The notes beneath the pieces were generated by a model. The model was not told the DNA's origin and made no database searches. It was given only the letters and a program-made list of their open reading frames with translations. DNA of 64,000 nt, from positions 62,001-126,000 of the forward strand of contig JAEINS010000009.1 of assembly GCA_016342755.1 (NCBI GenBank). Reading direction: 5' to 3'. Positions 45,803 to 54,972 of the stretch are shown in pieces. The stretch comes from Melioribacteraceae bacterium (GTDB taxonomy: Bacteria > Bacteroidota > Ignavibacteria > Ignavibacteriales > Melioribacteraceae). Both the position numbers and the translations under genes were made by a program. Numbering within the stretch: position 1 is the first letter of the stretch; each line of letters begins with the position of its first letter.

Positions 45803-47283
45803 AAGCTGAAATGTTCCTTGTTAAATAGATTTCCAAAATTCAAAATTAAATTTGGATCAAACACCTTTTTAATTTTTGCCATTTCCATTATCTGTTTTTC
45901 ACCAAACATATCTATAAAATATTCTTTTTTCAGTTTGCCTATACCATGCTCAGCCGAAATTGTTCCGCCAAGCCCGACTGCCTTTTTACATAAAATTTTA
46001 TAAACCAGCTTAGCAGTTTTAAATTCCTCATCATTATTTGGAAGCATATTTAAGTGAATATGAGAATCTCCGGCATGACCATATATTACATATTTCAGAT
46101 TTTTTGATTCAACTTCCCTTTTCATAAAATCAAGATATTCCTTAAATTTTTCATGCGGAACAGAAGTATCAGTTCCAACTTTAGAAATATTTTTGCCCGA
46201 GATATATTCATTAACCTTTACAGAAATTGAATGTCTGAACTGTTTGAATTTTTCTAATTCACTTTTATCGGATGCAAACCAGATGTTATCTTCATCGCCA
46301 TCGTGTTTTAAAATTAACCCGAACCATAACTCCAACAGTTTTTCTTCAATATCCGAATTATAAGTCTGCTCTAACCAGACTGCGGCTTTACTTTTATCCG
46401 GGATGTTGGGGAGATCTTCTTTCATAAATTGAAGAGAATGTGAATCAAAATATTCCAGACATGTGGCATTAATTCCCGACTCATTATCACCATTCGAAAA
46501 TGATAACTCTCTGGCTTCGGCAATAAAATTTAAAGCTGAATTTTCTGAATCAAAAAAAACAACCGCGGATAAAGCATTTGCGGGTTTCTTAATTAACTTC
46601 AATTTTATTTTAGTAACAACTCCCAATGTTCCTTCGGAGCCGATAAATAAATCGATTGCGTCCATATTCTCTTTTATATAATAGCCGGCTGCGTGTTTGG
46701 TTGTTTTAGGAATATTTATTTTTGGTAATTCAACTTTTAATAATTTACCTGATTCCGTTTTGAGCTCCAAAATATTTCCGTTCGCAAAACATTCACTTCT
46801 TTTCAGATTTAGTATTTCTCCATCCGCAAGAATTATTCTTATCTCCTCAACAAAATTTCTTGTCGGACCGTACTTAAAAGTTCTTGCTCCTGAAGCATTT
46901 GTGGCAATTGTTCCGCCTAAAAAACAATCTCTTTCAGTCGGATCGGGAGGATAGAACAAACCCTGGCTTTCTACCTTTTCATTAAGTTCTCTTAAATAAA
47001 CTCCCGGTTCAACAATTACAAACCCGGCTTCTTTGTTCAGTTCAATAATTTTATTTAGTTTTTCAGTTGAAACTAATATTCCCTCACTTGGAACTCTTCC
47101 GCCGGTTAATCCGGTTCCTCCGCCAGAAATTGTAATTTTAGTTTTTTCTAAGTTCGCACTCTTTATAACTTCAATAATTTCTTCTTCATTTCCCGGAATA
47201 TAAAGGGCATTGCAGTTTCCTTTAATATTTGCAGCATCTACAAGGTAGGATTCTATTTCATCTTTCGATGTTTTTATTAACAT
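45799..47283 (-). CDS. FAD-linked oxidase (GlcD / D-lactate dehydrogenase family)
   Basis: 494 aa. VAO/PCMH-type FAD-binding domain with ITISGGGTGLTGGRVPSEG (PP-loop), FLGGTIATNASGARTFKYGP and the GSEGTLGVVTKIKLKL block, then the FAD-oxidase C-terminal domain ending with GGTISAEHGIGKLKKEYF (conserved His). Such enzymes oxidise 2-hydroxyacids such as glycolate or D-lactate and pass electrons to quinone or other acceptors. No iron-sulfur GlcF/LldE-type partner is adjacent. It is the first gene of the operon with the TPR protein and clpX; its stop overlaps the next start (ATGA). Confidence 0.92.
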   Translation of the reverse strand: MLIKTSKDEIESYLVDAANIKGNCNALYIPGNEEEIIEVIKSANLEKTKITISGGGTGLTGGRVPSEGILVSTEKLNKIIELNKEAGFVIVEPGVYLRELNEKVESQGLFYPPDPTERDCFLGGTIATNASGARTFKYGPTRNFVEEIRIILADGEILNLKRSECFANGNILELKTESGKLLKVELPKINIPKTTKHAAGYYIKENMDAIDLFIGSEGTLGVVTKIKLKLIKKPANALSAVVFFDSENSALNFIAEARELSFSNGDNESGINATCLEYFDSHSLQFMKEDLPNIPDKSKAAVWLEQTYNSDIEEKLLELWFGLILKHDGDEDNIWFASDKSELEKFKQFRHSISVKVNEYISGKNISKVGTDTSVPHEKFKEYLDFMKREVESKNLKYVIYGHAGDSHIHLNMLPNNDEEFKTAKLVYKILCKKAVGLGGTISAEHGIGKLKKEYFIDMFGEKQIMEMAKIKKVFDPNLILNFGNLFNKEHFSL

Positions 47284-47330
47284 GTTTTATAATAGATTTA
47301 TAACAAAGGACTTAAAATAAATAGCTCTTA

Positions 47331-47359
47331 TTACACTGAGCATGTTTGTCGAAGTGTAA
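47331..47359. repeat. Dispersed palindromic repeat, copy 1
   Basis: TTACACT (47331-47337) and AGTGTAA (47353-47359) enclose GAGC and GTCGA. Read in reverse, the element is CACTTCGAC-N6-GCTCAGTG, the same pattern as the copy at 57184-57207. It sits between the FAD oxidase start and trm112. Confidence 0.55.
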
Positions 47360-47449
47360 AAATTCCTAAAAGTTTCCAGTTTTCTACAGATTCAAACTGA
47401 GATTCGTTTAAATTTTCACCCGACAAAAAATTTTCAATTTTTCGTTCTA

Positions 47450-47662
47450 CTATAACTTTACATTATGCCTGTTCATAATTTTCTGCCATTCTTCCAAATC
47501 AAGAGTTTCAGCTTCTTCAATAAGCATAATGGGTATATCATTTTCTATTCTGTAACATCTTCTGGTTTCTTTATCAACCGAAACCAATTTATTGTTGTCT
47601 AGAACAAGATCGGCTTTAGTTTCCGGGCAGCATAACATATCTAACAAATCTTTGCTAATCAT
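47450..47662 (-). CDS. Trm112 family protein
   Basis: 70 aa zinc-ribbon-like protein: SKDLLDMLCCPETKADL at the start and the family end YRIENDIPIMLIEEA. In eukaryotes and archaea Trm112 activates RNA and protein methyltransferases; bacterial homologues are small and mostly uncharacterised. It lies 7 nt after the secreted esterase gene on the same strand, and no methyltransferase gene is beside it. The family call is firm from length and motifs; the partner is unknown. Confidence 0.88.
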   Translation of the reverse strand: MISKDLLDMLCCPETKADLVLDNNKLVSVDKETRRCYRIENDIPIMLIEEAETLDLEEWQKIMNRHNVKL

Positions 47663-47669
47663 TTTATTC

Positions 47670-49121
47670 TCACTTTATTAAAATCATTTTTTTTGTTAAT
47701 TGGGCAACTGGTGTTTTTAAAGTATAGAAATATACACCGCTTGAAAGATTATTTCCATTAAATGTTACTTTGTGAATTCCAGGAGATTGTTTTTCATTGA
47801 TTAAAGTTTTAATTTCTTTCCCCAATACATTGTAAAGACTTAATCTCACTGATGTAACATTCAAATTAGGAATTTCATATTCAATTGTTGTTTCAGGATT
47901 AAATGGATTTGGGTAATTCTGATTTAGTTTTATTCGTGTAGGTAAAATTTCTTCATCTTCAGAATTTGTGTAACCGTTTGGGAAAAAATAGAGAAACATA
48001 TCGTCCAGCGTTGCTCTCCAAAGTCCCCAGCTGTGTCCTTCAGGATATTCGGTCCATCCCATATTATAGCCTTTTGAAAGTAAAGTATCTTTAAGCGGAC
48101 GCATATATTCATATACATTTTCATAAGTTCCCCACACAGCATAAAGATCCAAATCAATTTTAGGATTATCAACGTAGTTATTATAAACTTCCATATTATT
48201 TACCCAAAGGGCGGAAGAATGCATTCCACATTTCCCAAAAACTTCATGATAATTATAACTTATAAGTCCGCTTATATTACCGCCAAGCGATGTACCAAGA
48301 ACTAGTCTATCTTCACGCTGTTTTGAAGTTCTATACATAGCATCAATTTTAGGAACCAATTCTTCGGCTATAAATTGTGCGTAATTATATCTATTTCCAT
48401 AAGCATATTCATCACCTCTATCAGTAGGAGTTACAAATATTCCGATAAATGGAGAAAGTTTCTTTTCATAAAGAAGATTATCAATTACATTAGGTGCAGA
48501 TCCAAGTGTTAAATATTCTGATCCGTCATGCACATAAGCCGAGGGGTAAACATCTTCAGAGCTTTCATAGTTTGGCGGCAAATAAACATCAACTCTATAG
48601 GTTCTATTTAAGATGGAACTTGATACAGAGATTCTTTCAATTGTTCCATGAGGAATATTTTCATTTCTAATAACTTCTTCTGGCTGAACATACTCTGGCA
48701 TTGCCAATTCCGAGTTTGGTCCGTAACCGCCACTAACCGTATTTGGGTTAAGCGGATCTAAATACCAATTTTGGTCATCAACCACAATTTTATAATCAAC
48801 TCTTGCATTCATTTCAAACTTTTGACCTTTGTACCACAAATCAGTTCCAGATAATCTGGAAAGATTTAATTGAGGCGACCAACCGTTAAAATCTCCGGCA
48901 ATTTTGACTGAAGAACCATTTCCTCTATAAATAAAATATGCTGTACTATCTTCTATATATGGAATTCCATTTGGCTGATTTGCGATGATAAATGAATCAA
49001 CTAAAGCAGTTTTTCCGTCTGTACCACTTTCCTGGTATATTTTAGATATAAAATCACTAAATTTTTCTTGTGAAAACGAAATTGTATTAATTAAGATTAA
49101 CAACACAAATATTTTTTTCAT
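47670..49121 (-). CDS. Secreted esterase with N-terminal Ig-like and C-terminal T9SS sorting domains
   Basis: 483 aa. A signal peptide (about 1-17) is followed by an E-set/CBM48-like domain (about 60-140: VKIAGDFNGWSP, VDYKIVVDDQNWYLDPLNP) and an esterase D-type alpha/beta hydrolase (about 160-380) with the nucleophile elbow LGTSLGGN and a C-terminal catalytic His in EGHSWGLW. The last about 85 residues are a type IX sorting domain (NQNYPNPFNPETTIEYEI, LYNVLGKEIKTL, SSGVYFYTLKT). Homologues include feruloyl/acetyl-xylan esterases and enterochelin-esterase-like enzymes. It probably removes ester groups from polysaccharide at the cell surface. Confidence 0.9.
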   Translation of the reverse strand: MKKIFVLLILINTISFSQEKFSDFISKIYQESGTDGKTALVDSFIIANQPNGIPYIEDSTAYFIYRGNGSSVKIAGDFNGWSPQLNLSRLSGTDLWYKGQKFEMNARVDYKIVVDDQNWYLDPLNPNTVSGGYGPNSELAMPEYVQPEEVIRNENIPHGTIERISVSSSILNRTYRVDVYLPPNYESSEDVYPSAYVHDGSEYLTLGSAPNVIDNLLYEKKLSPFIGIFVTPTDRGDEYAYGNRYNYAQFIAEELVPKIDAMYRTSKQREDRLVLGTSLGGNISGLISYNYHEVFGKCGMHSSALWVNNMEVYNNYVDNPKIDLDLYAVWGTYENVYEYMRPLKDTLLSKGYNMGWTEYPEGHSWGLWRATLDDMFLYFFPNGYTNSEDEEILPTRIKLNQNYPNPFNPETTIEYEIPNLNVTSVRLSLYNVLGKEIKTLINEKQSPGIHKVTFNGNNLSSGVYFYTLKTPVAQLTKKMILIK

Positions 49122-49168
49122 AATTTAACTCATCCTTTTTTTACTTAAAATAAAAGATAATAAATTTT

Positions 49169-49741
49169 ATGAACTCAAGTAAATCATATCTACATTTTCC
49201 CACTATAGAAACAGACCGCTATTCCCTTCGGATAATTGATCCAGCTCATACAAACGACATTTTTGAATATGCACAGGATCCCGAAGTTTCTAAATTTCTT
49301 ACCTGGACACCTCATAAAAATATTAGTGAAACCAAGGAATTTATTGAAGCGGCTCTTTCTGCGTACGTAAAAAAAATAATGTTTGTCTGGGTTATTGAGT
49401 TGAAAGAGACAAAAAAAGTAATTGGAACTATTTCACTAATAAATTTCTTCCCGGTTCATGCATCATGCGAAGTTGGTTATGCACTTTCGCAAAAGTATTG
49501 GGGAAAAGGAATTATGACAGAAGTTCTTAACGCTGTTGTAAGATTCTGTTTTGAGCAAATAATGATAAACAGAATTGAAGCACATTCCTTTGTAGCAAAT
49601 ATTGCCTCTCAGCAGGTTCTAAAAAAATGCGGATTTGAATATGAAGGAACCTTAAGAGAAAAAATGATCATAAAAAATAAATTTGTAGATTTAAAATTAT
49701 TTTCAATTCTAAGAAATGATTTTTTGAATAGTAATAAGTAA
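49169..49741 (+). CDS. GNAT acetyltransferase (RimJ-like)
   Basis: 190 aa. RimJ/RimL-type GNAT: FPTIETDRYSLRIIDPAHTN at the start, CEVGYALSQKYWGKGIMTE as the acetyl-CoA loop and NRIEAHSFVANIASQQVL with the terminal GFEYEGTLRE motif characteristic of ribosomal-protein-alanine-acetyltransferase-like enzymes. It transcribes away from the secreted esterase. Resembles the GNAT at 24819, but they are only distant relatives. Substrate unknown. Confidence 0.87.
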   Translation: MNSSKSYLHFPTIETDRYSLRIIDPAHTNDIFEYAQDPEVSKFLTWTPHKNISETKEFIEAALSAYVKKIMFVWVIELKETKKVIGTISLINFFPVHASCEVGYALSQKYWGKGIMTEVLNAVVRFCFEQIMINRIEAHSFVANIASQQVLKKCGFEYEGTLREKMIIKNKFVDLKLFSILRNDFLNSNK

Positions 49742-49878
49742 AATAGCTATCATAGAAAAAAATAGTCTTGAAAATAAACTATACCGGGTATTAGGTTTAT
49801 CAATAGCCATTTAAAATATTAACCCGTTTTAACTCAACAATTTACATTTAACTTCTTTCCAAAAAAGAAAATAATTGT

Positions 49879-49886
49879 TATCTTTG
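49879..49886 (+). promoter_or_regulatory. TAnnTTTG promoter element of the rpoN-hslUV operon
   Basis: TATCTTTG is an exact match to the Bacteroidota -7 box, 35-42 nt before the DUF3109 start; the -33 region is not well matched. Confidence 0.4.
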
Positions 49887-49920
49887 GCAAAAATTATTCC
49901 AAAATAGTTAGTGTAGATTA

Positions 49921-50478
49921 ATGATTGAAATAAATGATGTAATTATAAATGATGATGTTCTAAATACTAATTTTACATGCGATTTAAATGATTGTAAAGG
50001 TGCGTGCTGTACAATGGAAAGTGAATTTGGCGCTCCATTGGAAGCAAAGGAAATTGATAGAATTGAAGAATCTCTTGCAATTGTAAAAGAGTATTTAGAT
50101 AAAAAAAATGTGAAAGAAATTGAAGCAAATGGTTTCTGGGAAATAAAAGAAGATACTTTAATGATTAAAAGTATTGATAATAAAGATTGCGTTTTTGTAA
50201 AGTACAAAGGCGATATTGCTAAATGTGCAATTGAGCAGGCGTATTTTGATGGCAAGGTAAAATTTAGAAAACCTATTTCATGCCATTTATTTCCCATCCG
50301 TATTGCAGATTTTGGTGGTCCCGTGCTCAGATATGAAAAATATCACGAATGTAAAGGTGCATTAAAATTAGGGGAGAAAACAAAAATTTCTGTTTTTGAG
50401 TTTTGTAAAGATTCCCTTGAAAGACTTTATGGCAAAACTTGGTACGCTAAAGCAAAAGAAAAACTTGGGAGTAAATAA
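49921..50478 (+). CDS. DUF3109 family cysteine-rich protein
   Basis: 185 aa, matching the DUF3109 family of Bacteroidota by its N-terminal cysteine motif (FTCDLNDCKGACC), SEFGAPLEAKEI, and later single cysteines in DCVFVKYKG, CAIEQAY, CHLFPIRI, HECKGA and FEFCKDSL. The Cys set could hold a metal or iron-sulfur cluster, in the style of YkgJ-like proteins. Function is unknown. Its stop overlaps the rpoN start (TAATG), so it is coupled to the sigma-54 gene. Confidence 0.87.
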   Translation: MIEINDVIINDDVLNTNFTCDLNDCKGACCTMESEFGAPLEAKEIDRIEESLAIVKEYLDKKNVKEIEANGFWEIKEDTLMIKSIDNKDCVFVKYKGDIAKCAIEQAYFDGKVKFRKPISCHLFPIRIADFGGPVLRYEKYHECKGALKLGEKTKISVFEFCKDSLERLYGKTWYAKAKEKLGSK

Positions 50479-51932
50479 TGTTAGCACTACATCAAAGACT
50501 TTCTCTACAACAAAAATTATCGCCTCAGCAGATTCAATATCAAAAACTGCTGCAGCTAAATACATTAGCACTTGAACAGCGTATTAAAACTGAACTTGAA
50601 CTGAATCCTATTTTAGAAGAAGTTTTGGATATTGATGAAACTCCGGAACTGAAGGAAGACACGGCGGATACTGATTCAGGTGAAGACGAAGTATATGAAG
50701 AATCTCAAGATGAGTTTGATATGGAAGACTATATGAATGAGTCTGACATTGAGAGCAATAGTATAAATTACAGCGCAGACGATGATGATAAAACACAGCC
50801 GCTTGCTCCTCAAAGAGTTTCCCTAAGAGAAAATTTAATTGATCAGCTTCACATGCTTGATTTGACTGAAGAACAAATGATACTGGGCGAAGTAATAATT
50901 GGCGGATTAGAAATAGATGGTTATTTCAAACAAGATCTTGAAAAAACGGTAAGCGATTTAGAATTATTTGAAAACACTATTGTAACACTTGAAGAAGCCA
51001 AAATGGTTCTTGGGCAGATTCAGACGCTTGATCCAATTGGTATTGCTACCCGGGATCTTCAGGATTGTTTATTGGTGCAGATAAAAAATTCCTCTTACGA
51101 TCCATATTTCTCATATATAGCCGAACAAATACTTAAAGACTATTACAAAGAGTTTGTAAATAAGCGCTTTGATGTTATTCAAAAGAGCTTAAATTTAACA
51201 ATGGATACACTTCGCTGCGCAATTGATATTCTCCATAAGCTAAATCCTAAGCCGGGCGAAGGTAATATAGATTCTGAGCAGGCAAATCAGGTTACACCCG
51301 ATTTCTTGATCGAAAAGATTGAAAACAATTACATTATAACTTTAAATGATAGAAGCGTTCCCTCTGTAACCGTTAGTCAGACTTACCTGGAAATGCTTAA
51401 CACAAATAAGCGAAAAAGAAAAATTTCGCAGAGAGAAAAAGACACACATAAATTTCTTCGTGAAAAATTTGAATCGGCAAAATGGTTTATAGCTTCAATT
51501 TATCAAAGAAGACAAACTTTGATGAAAATAATGCAGTCTATCTTAGAAAAGCAGTATGAATTCTTTGAATACGGGGCAAAGGCTCTTAGACCTATGATTT
51601 ATAAAGACATTGCTGATGAAGTGATGATGGACATTTCAACAATAAGCAGAGTTGTAAATGGGAAGTATGTTCAGTCGCCTCAGGGAATTCATGAACTTAA
51701 ATATTTCTTTAGTGAAGGACTTTCAACAGACAGCGGACGTGAAGTTTCTAACAAACATATAAAAGAACTTATTAAAGAAATTTGTGACAGCGAAAATAAA
51801 AAATCGCCTTACAGTGATGATAAAATTGCAAAGATTCTTACCGACAAAGGAATTCATATTGCCAGGAGAACTGTTGCAAAGTACCGTGAACAAATGATGA
51901 TTCCTGTTGCCCGTTTAAGAAAAGGTTTATGA
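50478..51932 (+). CDS. rpoN: RNA polymerase sigma-54 factor
   Basis: 484 aa. Region I Gln-rich activator-interacting part (LHQRLSLQQKLSPQQIQYQKLLQL), an acidic region II (about 50-115), the core-binding domain (TLDPIGIATRDLQDCLL) and the DNA-binding part with the helix-turn-helix (MDISTISRVVNGKYVQSPQG, which recognises the -12 element) and the RpoN box ARRTVAKYRE near the end. It directs transcription from -24/-12 promoters with an AAA+ activator; one such activator is encoded at 7280-8734. It is second in an operon running to hslU. Confidence 0.96.
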   Translation: MLALHQRLSLQQKLSPQQIQYQKLLQLNTLALEQRIKTELELNPILEEVLDIDETPELKEDTADTDSGEDEVYEESQDEFDMEDYMNESDIESNSINYSADDDDKTQPLAPQRVSLRENLIDQLHMLDLTEEQMILGEVIIGGLEIDGYFKQDLEKTVSDLELFENTIVTLEEAKMVLGQIQTLDPIGIATRDLQDCLLVQIKNSSYDPYFSYIAEQILKDYYKEFVNKRFDVIQKSLNLTMDTLRCAIDILHKLNPKPGEGNIDSEQANQVTPDFLIEKIENNYIITLNDRSVPSVTVSQTYLEMLNTNKRKRKISQREKDTHKFLREKFESAKWFIASIYQRRQTLMKIMQSILEKQYEFFEYGAKALRPMIYKDIADEVMMDISTISRVVNGKYVQSPQGIHELKYFFSEGLSTDSGREVSNKHIKELIKEICDSENKKSPYSDDKIAKILTDKGIHIARRTVAKYREQMMIPVARLRKGL

Positions 51933-52558
51933 TTTATCTTTTTGATATTGTAATAATTATATCTCTATTTTTTGGTTTTGGTATTATTCATATCATTCTT
52001 GCTTCAACCAGAGTAAAGATTTGGGTCACTAATTTATTTGATGTTAAAATTGCATTCTATAGAATTTTCTATAATATATCTTCTATTATTCTGCTTATTA
52101 TAGTCTATAGTATTTCGCCTAAACCTGATCTTATAATCTACGATTTATCATTTCCGTTTGATATAGTTATATTTGGACTGCAAATTTTAAGTCTGTCTGG
52201 TTTTGTATGGACTCTTAAATTTATTGATGGCAAAGAATTTTTAGGAACTAGTCAGATAAAACGATGGTTAAACGGAGCCTATGATAAAACCGATCTGGAT
52301 GAAAGCTCAGAGTTTATTACTGATGGTTCATATAAATACAGCAGACATCCAATTTATTTTTTCTCGATTTTATTTTTAGGCTTAAGACCTGTAATGGATC
52401 TTTTTTATTTAACAATGTTTTGCTCTTTTATAATTTACTGTTATGTTGGTTCCTATTTTGAGGAACAGCGTTTAATCAACAAATTTGGTGAACAATATTT
52501 AGAATATCAAAGTAGAGTACCAAGAATTTTTCCACTAATTTTTAGAAACAAAAAATGA
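51929..52558 (+). CDS. Isoprenylcysteine/phospholipid methyltransferase-like membrane protein
   Basis: 209 aa with about five hydrophobic helices. The C-terminal half carries the ICMT/PEMT signature: DGSYKYSRHPIYFFSI (Arg-His-Pro) and YFEEQRLINKFGEQYLEYQ (Glu-Glu), which bind S-adenosylmethionine in membrane methyltransferases. The natural substrate in bacteria is unclear. Its start overlaps the rpoN stop by 4 nt and its stop overlaps the PPIase start by 4 nt. Confidence 0.8.
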   Translation: MIYLFDIVIIISLFFGFGIIHIILASTRVKIWVTNLFDVKIAFYRIFYNISSIILLIIVYSISPKPDLIIYDLSFPFDIVIFGLQILSLSGFVWTLKFIDGKEFLGTSQIKRWLNGAYDKTDLDESSEFITDGSYKYSRHPIYFFSILFLGLRPVMDLFYLTMFCSFIIYCYVGSYFEEQRLINKFGEQYLEYQSRVPRIFPLIFRNKK

Positions 52559-54396
52559 TTTTTAAAAAACTTTTACACATAATATTTATTTTAGCTTTAT
52601 CCATTTCTACTTATGCCCAGTCTAAAACTGTTGTTTCAAAAGTAGGTGATTATAACATCACTAAAAATGAATTGATTACAAGATTTGAAATGACACCGCA
52701 AATTGGTCTGCGGCTGCTCGAGAAGAACAAAGAGAAACTTAATAACTTATTATATACACTTATTGCGGAGAAGCTTTGGGCTTATGAAGCAAAAAGTATT
52801 GGTTTAGATACAACCGAAGCTATAAGATCCGCATTCAGAATTATTGAAAAACTTCATGCCAAAGATGCTTTATGGAAACAGGAAATAAAAAGTAAAGTGC
52901 TCATAAGTGATGAAGACTATCAAAAGGCTTTTGATAGAAGCCGCACTGAACTTTCTTTAAGTTTTCTCCACTCTGAATCTCATGACGAAATTATAAAATT
53001 ACATTCCGATTTAAATTCAGGAGCTAATTTTGATTCTCTTTTAAGTCTAATGCCCTCTAATATAAAAGAAACTCAGCCATTCAAAATTATATTTAATCAA
53101 ATGGAAGAATCAATTGAAGATATTCTATTTGCATTAAATGTTAATGAATATACTGAACCTGTAAAATCTCCTATGGGCTGGTTTATTTTCAAATTGGTTT
53201 CAAAAACAAATATTGAAATCAAAAATGAGAAACAATTTGATGCTTTGAATAAAGAAGTGAAAGACATTGTTGAACAAAGAGCAACTGATAAAATCTATAG
53301 CAGTTTTTATGAAATGTTTTTTAAGGATAAAAAAATTAGAACCAATGGATTCCTATTCAACTCATTTGCTACCGCTGTTATAACCGAACTTCAGAATAAT
53401 CAAAAAGAAAATCAGTTAAAGCCGGAAGATCAGAATGATCTGACCAAGGAAAACATGTATAGTATCGAGTCGAAGCTAGGCAATGATTCATTAGCAATGA
53501 ATTTTATTGAGCTTGATGATAGTCCGGTTTCACTAAGACAATTTTTAGATGAATTTCATTTTGACGGATTTTATACAAAAACTTTAGATAAAAAAACATT
53601 GTTTGCAAAGCTTAACGCGAGAGTAAAAAGTTTTATTGAAGGTGAACTAATTGCCAGAGAGGCGATTAAAAGAGGTCTTCATAATCTTCCCGAAGTGAAA
53701 GAAGAACTTGAAATGTGGAAATCGAATTACCTTTCGAATGCTCTTAAACAGAAATTTGTTAGAGAAATTTTTTATTCAAAAGAGGAAACAAAAAAGCATT
53801 ACGATGAAATAGATTCAGAAATAGTACTTCCCAAAATGGTTAATATAATTGAGATTTTAACAGGTGAATTAGAAAACGTAAGTGTAATTCTAGCCGAAAT
53901 TGAGAAAGGAACTTCTTTCTCTGAACTTGCAAAAAAATATAATGAGAGAAAAAGTACAAGATTATCAAATGGCGAATATGGATTTTTCTCAATTACCGAA
54001 CATGGCGAAATAGGCAGTATTGCTGCCGAAATGAATGTAGGTGATGTTTACGGGCCATTACAGATTGATGAAGGATGGTCGATTTTTAAGCTGATTGATA
54101 AAAAAGAGCAGGTTAAAACTTCATCCGAATCATACGAAAACATAAAAGATGAGTTAAGAAAAAAGCTTAGTTTGGATAAATATAATAAGACAATTGTTGA
54201 ACGTACTATTAAAATGGCTGATAAATATGGTGTTTCAATTGATGAAAATATTTTAAGCCGGATAGAACCGATAAACATGAATATGGTTGTCTATAGATAT
54301 TACGGATTTGGCGGCAGAACTTTAGCAGTTCCGTTGAATGTACCTTTTACTTCATGGTTTAAACCATGGAAAGAAGGTGTTAAATATTTACCATGA
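52555..54396 (+). CDS. Periplasmic peptidyl-prolyl isomerase (SurA/PpiC-like)
   Basis: 613 aa. Signal peptide (cleavage near TYAQ), SurA-like N-terminal helical chaperone part (about 20-110), a degenerate parvulin domain (about 120-220) and a second, better preserved parvulin domain (about 425-530: SFSELAKKYNERKSTRLSNG, GEIGSIAAEMNVGDVYGP). It helps fold outer-membrane proteins. It overlaps the preceding gene by 4 nt and is 27 nt before hslV. The first parvulin copy may have lost isomerase activity and kept binding. Confidence 0.9.
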   Translation: MIFKKLLHIIFILALSISTYAQSKTVVSKVGDYNITKNELITRFEMTPQIGLRLLEKNKEKLNNLLYTLIAEKLWAYEAKSIGLDTTEAIRSAFRIIEKLHAKDALWKQEIKSKVLISDEDYQKAFDRSRTELSLSFLHSESHDEIIKLHSDLNSGANFDSLLSLMPSNIKETQPFKIIFNQMEESIEDILFALNVNEYTEPVKSPMGWFIFKLVSKTNIEIKNEKQFDALNKEVKDIVEQRATDKIYSSFYEMFFKDKKIRTNGFLFNSFATAVITELQNNQKENQLKPEDQNDLTKENMYSIESKLGNDSLAMNFIELDDSPVSLRQFLDEFHFDGFYTKTLDKKTLFAKLNARVKSFIEGELIAREAIKRGLHNLPEVKEELEMWKSNYLSNALKQKFVREIFYSKEETKKHYDEIDSEIVLPKMVNIIEILTGELENVSVILAEIEKGTSFSELAKKYNERKSTRLSNGEYGFFSITEHGEIGSIAAEMNVGDVYGPLQIDEGWSIFKLIDKKEQVKTSSESYENIKDELRKKLSLDKYNKTIVERTIKMADKYGVSIDENILSRIEPINMNMVVYRYYGFGGRTLAVPLNVPFTSWFKPWKEGVKYLP

Positions 54397-54423
54397 TTTT
54401 AAAAATTAATTGTCAGGTATAAA

Positions 54424-54960
54424 ATGAAAATTAGATCAACAACAATATTAGGTATAATTCATAATGGAGTTGCGGCTATTGGCGGCGATGGACAAGTAAG
54501 TCTTGGAAATACTATTATGAAACACAATTCACACAAGATTAGAAAATTATATAATGGCGAAGTTCTTTCCGGTTTTGCCGGATCTGCTGCTGATGCTTTA
54601 ACTCTTCTTGACAGGTTCGAAGAAAAATTGGAACTCTACCGGGGCAATGTTGATAGAGCTGCTGTTGAGCTTGCAAAAGACTGGAGAATGGATAAATTCT
54701 TACGCCGTCTCGAAGCTATGATTATAGTTATGTCAAAAGACCAGGCATTTGTAATCTCTGGTACCGGAGATGTTATTACACCGGACGATAATATTGTAGC
54801 AATTGGTTCAGGCGGAATGTACGCAATGGCTGCCGCAAAAATGTTAAAAAAACACAGTTCATTAAGTGCTGAAGAAATTGTACAAGAAGCCTTGAACACT
54901 GCCTCTGAAATTTGTATTTATACAAATGATAAAATTAATATTGAAAAAATTGAAAAATAA
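54424..54960 (+). CDS. hslV: ATP-dependent protease subunit HslV
   Basis: 178 aa proteasome-beta-like peptidase of the HslUV complex. A short propeptide (MKIRS) precedes the catalytic N-terminal Thr (T6 in STTILGIIHNG); GGDGQVSLGNTIMKHNSHKIRKL and SGTGDVITPDDNIVAIGSGG are standard HslV blocks. It is followed 12 nt later by hslU and preceded by a PPIase and rpoN in one operon. Confidence 0.97.
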   Translation: MKIRSTTILGIIHNGVAAIGGDGQVSLGNTIMKHNSHKIRKLYNGEVLSGFAGSAADALTLLDRFEEKLELYRGNVDRAAVELAKDWRMDKFLRRLEAMIIVMSKDQAFVISGTGDVITPDDNIVAIGSGGMYAMAAAKMLKKHSSLSAEEIVQEALNTASEICIYTNDKINIEKIEK

Positions 54961-54972
54961 ACGGATATAGTT

